From the NCBI GenBank assembly GCA_963524205.1, contig CAURED010000009.1:67849-131848 (forward strand): a stretch of DNA of 64,000 nucleotides, given 5' to 3'. A program made the translations under genes and the position numbers. Source of the stretch: Aminipila sp963524205 (GTDB taxonomy: Bacteria; Bacillota; Clostridia; Peptostreptococcales; Anaerovoracaceae). The notes beneath the pieces were generated by a model. That model had not been told where the DNA came from and searched no databases. It was given only the letters and a program-made list of their open reading frames with translations. Below are positions 51,171 to 59,498 of the stretch, piece after piece. The first letter of the stretch is position 1. The number at the start of each line of letters is the position of its first letter.

Positions 51171-52448
51171 TTATGATGCAGATTCTGTATTTTCTTCTTT
51201 GCTCGAATCTACAAGCACCAATGTTGGCATTATGTCATTATCAATTGTGCCCTTTGTAATGATGCATTTACGTACATCGCTTCTTGACGGAATTTCATAC
51301 ATAATGTCTGTCATAATACGTTCCAGTATACTTCTAAGACCTCTTGCTCCTGTCTTTCTTTCAATAGCCTTCTCAGCAACGCGTTCAATGGCATCAGCTT
51401 CAATTTCAAGCTCAACATCATCCATAGAAAACAACTTTTTATATTGCTTTAATAAAGCATTCTTCGGCTCTGTAATAATACGAACAAGTGCATCCTTTGA
51501 AAGTTCTTCCAAGGTCACAATAACTGGAAGTCTTCCAATAAATTCAGGAATCAATCCGTACTTCATTAAGTCTTCAGGCTGAATCTTCTTTAAAAGTTCT
51601 TTAATTTCAACCTCTTTATCATTAATTTCAGAATTAAATCCTATAGTTTTTTCACCTATACGTCTTTGTATTACTTTATCCATGCCATCAAAGGCACCTC
51701 CACAAATAAACAGTACGTTTGTAGTATCAAACTGTATAAAATCCTGATGCGGATGTTTCCTTCCTCCCTGAGGTGGAACGCTTGCAACAGTACCCTCAAG
51801 AATCTTCAAAAGAGCCTGCTGAACTCCTTCTCCACTTACGTCTCTTGTAATAGAAGGATTATCAGATTTTCTTGCAATTTTGTCTATTTCATCAACATAT
51901 ATTATGCCCCTTTGAGCCTTCTCTATGTCGTAATCTGCGGCTTGAATTAGTTTTAATAATATATTTTCAACGTCTTCTCCAACATAACCTGCTTCAGTTA
52001 AAGCTGTAGCATCTGCAATAGCAAAAGGAACATTTAAAATTTTTGCTAAAGTCTGAGCCAATAAAGTTTTTCCTGAGCCTGTTGATCCAATCATAATAAT
52101 GTTACTTTTTTGGATTTCGACGCCATCATTATCTTTTTTGTTTAAAGAATTAATTCTTTTATAGTGGTTATATACGGCAACTGCCAGCGCTTTTTTTGCA
52201 TCATTCTGTTCGATAACATAGTCAGATAGGATTTGAGCGATTTCCATAGGTTTTAGAAGCTTAAATCCTTCGTCTATTTTCTTGTCCTTATCCATAGACG
52301 CAAATTCTTCAGTTATGATATCCTGACAAAGCTCTATGCACTCATCACAGATATACACCCCTGGACCTGCAATTAATCTTCTTACCTGATCCTGAGGTTT
52401 TCCGCAAAAGGAGCACTTTAGCTGCTTGCTTTCGTCATATTTGGTCAT
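51171..52448 (-). CDS. clpX: ClpX unfoldase
   Basis: 425 residues. Zinc-binding domain with C11/C14/C33/C36-type cysteines (CSFCGK...CDECIELC), Walker A GSTGSGKTLLA, Walker B IIYVDEIDKIA, and the ClpP-contact loop IGF region (KTIGFNSE). It unfolds substrates for ClpP. Confidence 0.97.
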   Translation of the reverse strand: MTKYDESKQLKCSFCGKPQDQVRRLIAGPGVYICDECIELCQDIITEEFASMDKDKKIDEGFKLLKPMEIAQILSDYVIEQNDAKKALAVAVYNHYKRINSLNKKDNDGVEIQKSNIIMIGSTGSGKTLLAQTLAKILNVPFAIADATALTEAGYVGEDVENILLKLIQAADYDIEKAQRGIIYVDEIDKIARKSDNPSITRDVSGEGVQQALLKILEGTVASVPPQGGRKHPHQDFIQFDTTNVLFICGGAFDGMDKVIQRRIGEKTIGFNSEINDKEVEIKELLKKIQPEDLMKYGLIPEFIGRLPVIVTLEELSKDALVRIITEPKNALLKQYKKLFSMDDVELEIEADAIERVAEKAIERKTGARGLRSILERIMTDIMYEIPSRSDVRKCIITKGTIDNDIMPTLVLVDSSKEENTESAS

Positions 52449-52463
52449 AATTGTCCCCCTTAG

Positions 52464-53054
52464 TTATGGTCTAAATTCAATTACCTTATCAATTAAGCCG
52501 TAATCTGCGGCTTCTGCTGCGCTTAGGAAATTGTCTCTATCTGTGTCTCTTTCAATTCTTGCTAAATCCTGACCCGTATTGTTACTTAAAATCGTATTTA
52601 GCTTTTCTCTAGTCTTTAATATCCAGTCAGCATGAATCTTAATATCTGATGCCTGACCATTCACACCGCCTAACGGTTGATGAATCATTACTTCCGCATT
52701 TGGAAGGGCATATCTCTTGCCTTTTGTCCCTGAAGATAATAAGAATGCGCCCATACTTGCTGCCATACCGATGCATATAGTAGACACATCTGGTTTAATA
52801 TACTGTATAGTGTCATATATAGCCATCCCTGCTGTAACAGATCCCCCTGGGCTATTAATATAAATACAAATATCTTTCTTAGCATCTTCTGCCTCTAAGA
52901 ACAATAGCTGTGCAACCACTAGGCTTGCCACATGCTCATCAATGGCTTCTCCAAGAAATATAATTCTATCTTTTAATAATCTTGAGTATATGTCGTAGGA
53001 GCGTTCACCTTTTCCAGTGTTCTCGATGACATAAGGTATCATTGGCATATTCAC
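52464..53054 (-). CDS. clpP: ClpP protease
   Basis: 196 residues with catalytic S100 (GMAASMGAF), H125 (MIHQPLGG) and D174. The annotated start is a GTG at 53054; an ATG two codons later is equally plausible after AAGGGGG. Forms the peptidase chamber with ClpX, encoded 15 bp downstream. Confidence 0.96.
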   Translation of the reverse strand: MNMPMIPYVIENTGKGERSYDIYSRLLKDRIIFLGEAIDEHVASLVVAQLLFLEAEDAKKDICIYINSPGGSVTAGMAIYDTIQYIKPDVSTICIGMAASMGAFLLSSGTKGKRYALPNAEVMIHQPLGGVNGQASDIKIHADWILKTREKLNTILSNNTGQDLARIERDTDRDNFLSAAEAADYGLIDKVIEFRP

Positions 53055-53098
53055 TGTACCCCCTTCTTATTTGTAATTTGTTTTTACATACTTAGATA

Positions 53099-53137
53099 TT
53101 ATGTGCAGCTGATACCTATTTTAACCAACTGCACATA
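53099..53137. other. Hairpin between tig and clpP
   Basis: TTATGTGCAG/CTGCACATAA arms around a 19-base loop, with Ts on the plus-strand side but not on the coding-strand side. Possible attenuator or mRNA processing site between tig and clpP. Confidence 0.4.
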
Positions 53138-53149
53138 AAATTTTTATTC

Positions 53150-54433
53150 TTATTTAATTACAGCTTTATCAAATGTAAAGTCAACAGCCTTTCTCATTTT
53201 AATATCCTTTTCAAGAGCTGCAAAGTTTTCAGCACCAAGCATGGACTTAATCTGTTCTACTTCAAGCTTATACTGAATTGACATTAATTCAAGTTCCTTA
53301 TCTAATTCTTCTGGAGTAACTTCAATCTTTTCAGCATCAGCGATAGCAGAAATTAACATTCTAGTCTTAGTCTTCTTAGTAGCATCTTCTCTTAGTTCTT
53401 CTCTGAAATCCTTAGCTTCTTTTCCAAGATACTGGAAGTATTTTTGAAGATCTAATCCCTGATATCTTAATTGCTGATCAAATTCCTGCATCATATTATC
53501 AATTTCATCTTCAACCATAACTGCTGGAACTTCAACATCATTAGCATTAAAAATCTTTTCTAATACTGCATTTTTCATTTCACTAACAGCAGCAGCTTCA
53601 GCTGACTTTTCAAGTCTTTCTCTAGTTTCTTTCTTTAATTCTTCCAGAGTATCACATTCACTTACATCCTTAGCAAAATCATCATTTAGCTCAGGCTTTT
53701 CTTCTTCCTTTATTTCATGTACTTTACACTTAAATACAGCTTCCTTGCCTGCAAGATTTTCTGCATGGTATTCTTCAGGGAATGTTACAAGAACATCCTT
53801 TTCATCCCCAGCACTGCATCCAACTAACTGTTCTTCAAATCCAGGAATAAATGTGTTTGAACCAATCTTTAATGGCTGTCTTTCAGCAGTACCACCTTCA
53901 AACTGTTCATCTCCAACAAATCCTGAATAATCAATAAGAACTGTATCACCATCTTTTGCAGGTCTTTCAGCGATAACCATTCTTGCATTTCTGCTCTGTA
54001 ATGTCTCTAATTCTTTGTTTATATCTTCATCAGTTACAGCATTTTCAACTTTTTCGATTTCAACGCCCTTGTAATCTTTTACTTCAAATTCAGGGTAAGC
54101 AGTTACTGTAATAGTAATAGTGAATCCTTCGCCCTTCTTAATTTCACTGAAGTCAGCATTTGGTCTATCTATAACGTTGATGTTTAGTTCGTCAAGAGCT
54201 TTAAAGTAATTCTGAGAGAATAAGTTATTAATAGCATCTTCAAAGAAAACGTCTTCACCGTAATGTGTTTCAATTAACTTTCTTGGTGCTTTTCCCTTTC
54301 TGAAACCATCAATAGCAAACTTGCCTTTGTTTTCCTGATAAGCTGCAATAACAGCAGCATCAAACTCTTCGCCTGTAAATTCCATTGTAAGCTTTACATC
54401 GTTCTTTTCTCTTGAAATAAATGTTGATTTCAT
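53150..54433 (-). CDS. tig: Trigger factor
   Basis: 427 residues. N-terminal ribosome-binding domain with GFRKGKAPRK, a central FKBP-type prolyl isomerase domain (about 160-245; GDTVLIDYSGFVGDEQFEGG) and the helical chaperone C-domain. Binds nascent chains at the ribosome exit. The tig-clpP-clpX-lon-engB order is classic for Firmicutes. Confidence 0.97.
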   Translation of the reverse strand: MKSTFISREKNDVKLTMEFTGEEFDAAVIAAYQENKGKFAIDGFRKGKAPRKLIETHYGEDVFFEDAINNLFSQNYFKALDELNINVIDRPNADFSEIKKGEGFTITITVTAYPEFEVKDYKGVEIEKVENAVTDEDINKELETLQSRNARMVIAERPAKDGDTVLIDYSGFVGDEQFEGGTAERQPLKIGSNTFIPGFEEQLVGCSAGDEKDVLVTFPEEYHAENLAGKEAVFKCKVHEIKEEEKPELNDDFAKDVSECDTLEELKKETRERLEKSAEAAAVSEMKNAVLEKIFNANDVEVPAVMVEDEIDNMMQEFDQQLRYQGLDLQKYFQYLGKEAKDFREELREDATKKTKTRMLISAIADAEKIEVTPEELDKELELMSIQYKLEVEQIKSMLGAENFAALEKDIKMRKAVDFTFDKAVIK

Positions 54434-54742
54434 TATATTATTTTCCTCCTAAATATTAAACCCCGCTGCTTATATATTATATATACCTCTTTAGCTCTCG
54501 GGTAATCAGTCTGTCTGTTTATTGTGTACATTATGAATCCTTACACATAATGCACATTATTATACCTTGTAAACGGCTGAAAGTAAAGAATTATAGCAAA
54601 AATACCTTACAAAAAACTTAAAATCACCATCTTAATAGTCAAAAAACTATTAAGAAACTAAAAAATGGCCTTTTGCATAGCCATTTAATTAGTTTATTAC
54701 CATTTTTCATAAAAAATATAAACTTTTTTTATATCTTTTCGC
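54434..54742. other. Gap upstream of tig
   Basis: Holds the tig promoter region and two hairpins: CTTAATAGT/ACTATTAAG at 54631-54654 and AAATGGC/GCCATTT at about 54662-54688 with a T-run on the minus strand, the terminator of the CYTH gene. No gene seen. Confidence 0.55.
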
Positions 54743-55372
54743 TTATCTATTAAACCCCAAGAGTGTAAGCCCCCTGGCATATTTACTCCTTGTTTCTGGT
54801 TTTAGCCCATACTTTTCAGCTATAATCTTTGTTACAGCCTCTAAAGCTCCTTGTTCCCCTGAAAATAATTCTATTTCGATTTCACAAATAGGATCCGTTC
54901 CTTTATCTGTAATAATATTTCCATTATCTAAGGATACTTCCATGATACCATTTCCATTGTCAATTCTAAATCTGCTTCTTAGAAAATTTGTTTCCATAAT
55001 ACTGTGAAGCTTTTTAAATCCAATCAAAGCAATTACTTCCTGGCCGATTTCGCTTTCCTTAAAAATCTGCGGATCAGGCATGATAAAACACGCTTCATCA
55101 TCCACTGGAACGTTCACTTCTTCCCTTATATGCAGTCCACCTTCATTCTTGCCTTTCCACTTTAGTGTAGCAACAATTCGGGTGCCTTCCATGCGCACAC
55201 GAAGCGCAATGTCGTTCTTTGAAAGAACAAAGTCTTCTGTATCAAAATACGCAGCCTTCATCAATATCTTTTCTCTTGTATCAGACTCTTCAATACTTAA
55301 AAGATACTCATCATCCCAAATGTTTGCGGCAGTCTCTTTGTCCCCTATGCCGTATTTCATTTCAATTTCCAT
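54743..55372 (-). CDS. CYTH-domain phosphohydrolase/triphosphatase-like protein
   Basis: 209 residues from the ATG at 55372, preceded by AAAGG; the upstream frame lacks a site. The N-terminal EIEMKY is the ExExK metal/phosphate motif, and acidic/basic strands follow in the triphosphate tunnel order (RVRMEGTRIVATLKWKG, SRFRIDNGNG, CEIEIELFSG). Family members cleave thiamine or inorganic triphosphate. Confidence 0.87.
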   Translation of the reverse strand: MEIEMKYGIGDKETAANIWDDEYLLSIEESDTREKILMKAAYFDTEDFVLSKNDIALRVRMEGTRIVATLKWKGKNEGGLHIREEVNVPVDDEACFIMPDPQIFKESEIGQEVIALIGFKKLHSIMETNFLRSRFRIDNGNGIMEVSLDNGNIITDKGTDPICEIEIELFSGEQGALEAVTKIIAEKYGLKPETRSKYARGLTLLGFNR

Positions 55373-55515
55373 ATTTGTACCTTTACTTTCTAATGCTCTG
55401 TAATCCATCTAATATATGCCCGTCTTAAAGACTATACAAATCACGTAAAGGTTATGATAACACTTTTCACGAAAAAAATCAAGGGGTTTACTGCTTTACT
55501 TACATTTTTTTACAT

Positions 55516-55926
55516 TTAAATCAAATGCACTATTTCATCCATGACTAATTCTGTATTTTTAGGTAAATTCAATTCCCCTGGATAAATTTTTTTATTTCCC
55601 AAACTATAGTTAAATCCTTTCATTTCTTTATCCTTACCGTTATAGAATATAATCCTATAGCTTTGTTCTCTTTGTTTTTTTAAATCCCCCAATCCTGATG
55701 TAAAGAATACTTGCATATGAAACTGTCTATTTACTTTTTCTAATATTTCTTTTGATGTAATTACAATTTCTTGCTGTGCTGGGGTTCTAACAATTACTTT
55801 TTCTACTTTTTCATCAGCTTTTAAATGATAATAAACATTTGCAAAAGCATTGCAAATTATCATATAAAATATAATGAAACGTATCATAAAAAAAACAAAT
55901 TTGTGGTCTCTGATATCTTCAAACAT
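55516..55926 (-). CDS. Single-helix membrane protein of unknown function next to agr
   Basis: 136 residues. A membrane helix at about 10-30 is followed by a soluble, charged domain (about 35-136; VIVRTPAQQEIVITSKEILEK, SYRIIFYNGKDKEMKGFNYS) that would be outside. No family recognised. It lies 15 bp after the polytopic protein gene 55942-56337, divergent from agrB, so the pair may be under AgrA-like control. Confidence 0.6.
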   Translation of the reverse strand: MFEDIRDHKFVFFMIRFIIFYMIICNAFANVYYHLKADEKVEKVIVRTPAQQEIVITSKEILEKVNRQFHMQVFFTSGLGDLKKQREQSYRIIFYNGKDKEMKGFNYSLGNKKIYPGELNLPKNTELVMDEIVHLI

Positions 55927-55941
55927 TTATCTTCTAATCCC

Positions 55942-56337
55942 CTATTTTTCCCCTATTTTAGTTATTTCCATGCAATTAGCATCTTTAATAAATATAGCAT
56001 CTATAACCGTTACCTTTAGTCCCAGTGGATATAAAGCAAAACTGAGAACTATAACATTCATGGTTGCATTATATAGTACAAATAAAAAAGCAATATATGC
56101 AACATTAAAAATATTAAAATATTTATCGAGCCTGTTATCTTCCGATTTAACATCGCTGTCGTTTTGATTTTGGGTGTAATCATGTTTAATATCTCTTAAC
56201 AAATATAATATGTATGCCACCGTCTGCATCACTGGATAAAATACATACAGATTGTCAAAATTTTTTACATTTATTATGGCCATAAGAGGACAGCTCAACA
56301 AATAAAATAATGACAAAAATAAAGAAAAATATACCAA
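55942..56337 (-). CDS. Polytopic membrane protein of unknown function next to agr
   Basis: 131 residues from a TTG at 56337 (GAAGGGTG upstream). About three or four helices with a cytoplasmic loop rich in Asp and Asn (TQNQNDSDVKSEDNR). No family recognised. It diverges from agrB across a gap carrying the long palindrome, and probably shares regulation with agrBD. Confidence 0.55.
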   Translation of the reverse strand: MVYFSLFLSLFYLLSCPLMAIINVKNFDNLYVFYPVMQTVAYILYLLRDIKHDYTQNQNDSDVKSEDNRLDKYFNIFNVAYIAFLFVLYNATMNVIVLSFALYPLGLKVTVIDAIFIKDANCMEITKIGEK

Positions 56338-56463
56338 ATAATTTCACCCTTCCCACATTTACAAATTTACATTTTAAAGATACTTAAATTTGATTTTTCA
56401 TCTACAAGCTTTCGTTATCATCATACATATTTACTATTTTTTTTCAACCTTTTTTGTATAAGA

Positions 56464-56564
56464 TGTTGTCTGGAGTGTATGAAATGTGATTTTTGCACAT
56501 TTCATACACTCCAGACAACATTTCACACATAAGTTATTGATTTTTTTGTAAAAAGAACTATGAT
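56464..56564 (+). promoter_or_regulatory. agrBD promoter: 25-bp palindrome and LytTR-type direct repeats
   Basis: Perfect 25-bp inverted repeat at 56464-56488/56496-56520 (loop ATTTTTG). The 11-mer ACATTTCATAC (56497-56507) recurs as ACATTTCACAC (56518-56528), 21 bp apart, and once inverted in the left arm (56478-56488). LytTR regulators such as AgrA bind direct repeats at this spacing. Nine bases further on lies TTGATT (56537-56542), 16 bp, then TATGAT (56559-56564). Confidence 0.7.
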
Positions 56565-56618
56565 TATGTCAAAAGCACATATCATGAAGGGGTAATGATA
56601 TAAAGAAGGTAGGTGCAT

Positions 56619-57206
56619 ATGAAAAGTATTTCTGAAGCATATATTTTAAAATTACAAGAAAACAACATAACAGATGAACTAGGAATTATTAAAATAAGAT
56701 ATGCGTTGGCTGTTTTAAAAAACGAGTTACTTAAAACCCTTATTCTAATTTGTATTTTTGCCGTAATAGGACAATTAAAATCTTTTTTAGTTGTTATGCT
56801 ATTAATCCTGCCCATCCGGGTCAGTACAGGCGGCATACATTTTAAAAAAAATATTCCTTGTTTTTTATTCAGCTTAGGATATTTTATCTCTGCTATTTGT
56901 GTACTTCCAGCGTTGCAGTTTGAAATAATCAGCTACTATTTTATTTTAGCACTGAGTATCTTCATTATCTGCATTTGTCCGTTAGCTCCTTCCGAGCAGC
57001 GGCCTATAATAAGCAGAAAAAAGTATCTGCAGAACAAATACTTTTCACTTCTCTATCTCGTTATATTCACTTTAATCTTATTGGTTTTCATAAAAAGTCA
57101 AGGGATTATCACCATGAGTATATGGGCTTTATTTTTACACGCTATTGAGTTATTATTTTTAAAGTTACACAAAAGAAAGGATGATTTAACATGTTTAAAA
57201 AACTAA
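56619..57206 (+). CDS. agrB: AgrB-type peptide processing protease
   Basis: 195 residues from the ATG at 56619 (GAAGG upstream; a GTG two codons earlier is possible). The AgrB catalytic pair is H74 and C81 in TGGIHFKKNIPCF, exactly seven apart as in S. aureus (H77/C84). Four or more helices follow. AgrB cleaves the C-terminal tail of AgrD and closes the ring. It overlaps agrD by 16 bases. Confidence 0.93.
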   Translation: MKSISEAYILKLQENNITDELGIIKIRYALAVLKNELLKTLILICIFAVIGQLKSFLVVMLLILPIRVSTGGIHFKKNIPCFLFSLGYFISAICVLPALQFEIISYYFILALSIFIICICPLAPSEQRPIISRKKYLQNKYFSLLYLVIFTLILLVFIKSQGIITMSIWALFLHAIELLFLKLHKRKDDLTCLKN

Positions 57207-57325
57207 AAACAGTATTGATGAGTTCAAGTGCATTATTTTTAATTGGTGTAGCAACTTCTGCCATTTCTGTTGCATCAATCAATCTTCATGGCGAACCTGA
57301 ATGCCCAAAAGAATTACTAAAATAA
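57191..57325 (+). CDS. agrD: AgrD-type autoinducer precursor with predicted Ser ring residue
   Basis: 44 residues starting inside the end of agrB, preceded by AAAGGATGATTTAAC. N-terminal amphipathic/hydrophobic helix (about 3-28), then SINLH, then the acidic tail GEPECPKELLK. The tail aligns without gaps to S. aureus DEVEVPKEL, so AgrB should cut after H33. The five-residue ring site then starts with S29 instead of Cys. The only Cys (C38) lies in the tail. The predicted product is a Ser-lactone ring of residues 29-33 with an unknown N-terminal extension. Confidence 0.85.
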   Translation: MFKKLKTVLMSSSALFLIGVATSAISVASINLHGEPECPKELLK

Positions 57326-58588
57326 AACTTCAACAATAAAGTCGTTGTCTCCTTGGAAAATATTAAATTTTCCATTGTACTTCAGGGTGATAGCTTTGAC
57401 ATTTTGTAATCCATAGCCTCGTCTTTCACCCACTTTAGTACTGTAGTTCTTGTTTTGAGAAATACTTACTTGTCCGCTCTTCTCTACAGAGTAAGTATTT
57501 CTCACTTCAATTTGTTTTCTATTCTCCTTTTCACTAATGCACAACATGACGATACGTTGTTCTTTCTCTAACCTATCAACATATTCAAAAGCATTATCCA
57601 ATAAATTCCCAATTATTTGAACTAATTCATATGTCTCACAAGGAAACTTTGGGAAGATACCGCTTGGAATATAAAACAATTGAATTCCCCGTTTTTCAGC
57701 TTCCTTCCTTTTCGAATACAGTAAAGCATTTACCACCCCGTTTCCCGTATTGATAGAAATGGTGGTCTTTTTTCTGTTTAATTCTTTTTCTTTTAACGCT
57801 TCAATATACAGCTCAATTTCCTTTACGGCCTGCTTTTCTTCCGCATACTCACATAAGCTTTGAATAGCCTGCAAATGCTTATTAAAATCATGTTTTTCAC
57901 TATAAAGACTATCCAACAGATTTTCTGTAGTCTCCATATACTGTTCATGTAATCGTATATTTTCTTTCTGTTTTTTATTTTCTATTAGTTTTTTTAATAA
58001 AAATAGACATAACGAAAACCATATGGCAGTATAAGCCGAAATGATTGCAGATTGGCGGAATACAAGTTCATTGTTGCTTTTCCACAAAAATAGCTCAATC
58101 ATACTAAAACAAAATAATGTTACTGCAATTAAATAAAACTCCTCTTTATATTTTTCATAAAAGTATTGAACTTTAATCTGTAGTTTATGATTTGCTGTCA
58201 TTAAAAGACATATTATAAAAGTAATAAAAAGCTGAATACATCTATTAGTAAAATCTAAAGACTCAATTCCCTGCATTTTATAAAACACGATTACCAAAAC
58301 ATGCTCAATGGATATCGTGATTGCTGTCGCAAAAACCAACTCAAATAAAATATTGAACATATTCCTTTTAATCACAATCCCCAAAATTATAACTACAATT
58401 AAATAATTTAATAAGGAAATAGAAGGCATATTCATCAAATCTATTACACCTATTATTACAGACATAATGAAAACAGATACTATCAATTTAATTTTATGTT
58501 TTAAATAATCCTGGCTAAATAAATTCATTAACATGACCATGTTTAAAATTTCAACAAATGTCCCGAATATATCTTCCTTAAAACTCAT
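57317..58588 (-). CDS. agrC: AgrC-like (HPK10) sensor histidine kinase
   Basis: 423 residues. Six or more helices (about 1-200), then a dimerisation helix with phospho-acceptor H233 (SEKHDFNKHLQ) and a GHKL ATPase domain (N-box IIGNLLDNAFEYVD, G-box RRGYGLQNVKAI). It is transcribed against agrBD and its stop overlaps the end of agrD by nine bases. It is the receptor most likely to sense the peptide made by the neighbours. Confidence 0.92.
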   Translation of the reverse strand: MSFKEDIFGTFVEILNMVMLMNLFSQDYLKHKIKLIVSVFIMSVIIGVIDLMNMPSISLLNYLIVVIILGIVIKRNMFNILFELVFATAITISIEHVLVIVFYKMQGIESLDFTNRCIQLFITFIICLLMTANHKLQIKVQYFYEKYKEEFYLIAVTLFCFSMIELFLWKSNNELVFRQSAIISAYTAIWFSLCLFLLKKLIENKKQKENIRLHEQYMETTENLLDSLYSEKHDFNKHLQAIQSLCEYAEEKQAVKEIELYIEALKEKELNRKKTTISINTGNGVVNALLYSKRKEAEKRGIQLFYIPSGIFPKFPCETYELVQIIGNLLDNAFEYVDRLEKEQRIVMLCISEKENRKQIEVRNTYSVEKSGQVSISQNKNYSTKVGERRGYGLQNVKAITLKYNGKFNIFQGDNDFIVEVLF

Positions 58589-59346
58589 TTTGCTATCCCT
58601 TCTTTTTCGTTAATCCATATTTTAAGCTTTTCATCAATTAACTCATAATACTTGCTGCTGATATATAATTTATGTTCTGAATTTTGCAAAGTTATGGTCC
58701 AAAGTCTATAATTCTGTCTTTCTACTTGTTTAATTTTTTTAATATTTACAGCATAGGATTTATGGCATTGAATAAAATAAGGGTCATTCACGTCATTGAC
58801 AAGCTCTTTTAATACAATAATACTGCTCTTAAAAGGTTCTTCCTGTAACTCCGTATACAGGTAACAATGTCTATTGGAAATCTCTGCATAAACAATCTGA
58901 TCTATGGGTACTAATATTTCTTTATTGATATCAGGATACAACAACATTCTGATTCTAAATCTTTTCTGTTTTTCTACTGATATATTTTTAATTAACATGG
59001 CTATTTTTTTATGAAAGTCTCTTGAGCTAAAAGGTTTTATTATGTAATCATAACAATGGAATTGCTTAAAAGCTTCTAATTGATTTTTTTCATATCCCGT
59101 TATAAACATAATTAATGTTAAAGCATAATCAGGTAAATTCCTTATTTTTCCTGCCAATTCAAGTCCGCTGATTCCTGGTAGCTCTATATCTAAGATGAAA
59201 ATATCAACGTGATTGTCCTTTAGAATTTCCAAAGCCCCTTCCCCAGATAAAGCATAGCAAACTTGAATACCCTCTATTTTCTCTAAAACATTTTTATAAA
59301 GTAACAGGTCCTTCTCGGAATCTTCTACTACTAAAATTTTTATCAT
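58585..59346 (-). CDS. agrA: AgrA-like LytTR response regulator
   Basis: 253 residues. Receiver domain (1-125) with E8/D9 and D53 (FILDIELPG); a LytTR DNA-binding domain (about 145-245; ISNRHCYLYTEL, QCHKSYAVNIKKIKQV). It overlaps the kinase start by four bases (ATGA). It is expected to bind the ACATTTCA-type repeats at 56478-56528 and the single copy at its own promoter. Confidence 0.93.
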   Translation of the reverse strand: MIKILVVEDSEKDLLLYKNVLEKIEGIQVCYALSGEGALEILKDNHVDIFILDIELPGISGLELAGKIRNLPDYALTLIMFITGYEKNQLEAFKQFHCYDYIIKPFSSRDFHKKIAMLIKNISVEKQKRFRIRMLLYPDINKEILVPIDQIVYAEISNRHCYLYTELQEEPFKSSIIVLKELVNDVNDPYFIQCHKSYAVNIKKIKQVERQNYRLWTITLQNSEHKLYISSKYYELIDEKLKIWINEKEGIAK

Positions 59347-59382
59347 TCTTATCCTCTGTTCACCTTAATCAACTAAAATACC

Positions 59383-59442
59383 TATATAGTAAATTGTACC
59401 ATAGATTTCAATCCCATAAAACCCAATAAATGACACATTTCA
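59383..59442 (-). promoter_or_regulatory. Promoter of agrAC with one ACATTTCA site
   Basis: On the minus strand TTGAAA (59406-59411), 17 bp, TATATA (59383-59388). ACATTTCA on the plus strand at 59435-59442 lies 24 bases upstream of the -35. It is the same octamer as in the agrBD promoter, in a single copy. Confidence 0.6.
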
Positions 59443-59444
59443 CC

Positions 59445-59493
59445 AAAAAAACAGAAACCAAAATTATATTAATATTTTGGTTTCTGTTTTTTT
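59445..59493. terminator. Terminator of sleC
   Basis: Perfect arms AAAAAAACAGAAACCAAAAT and complement around a short AT loop, T-runs on both sides; ends the minus-strand sleC transcript. Confidence 0.88.
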
Positions 59494-59498
59494 CTTAT

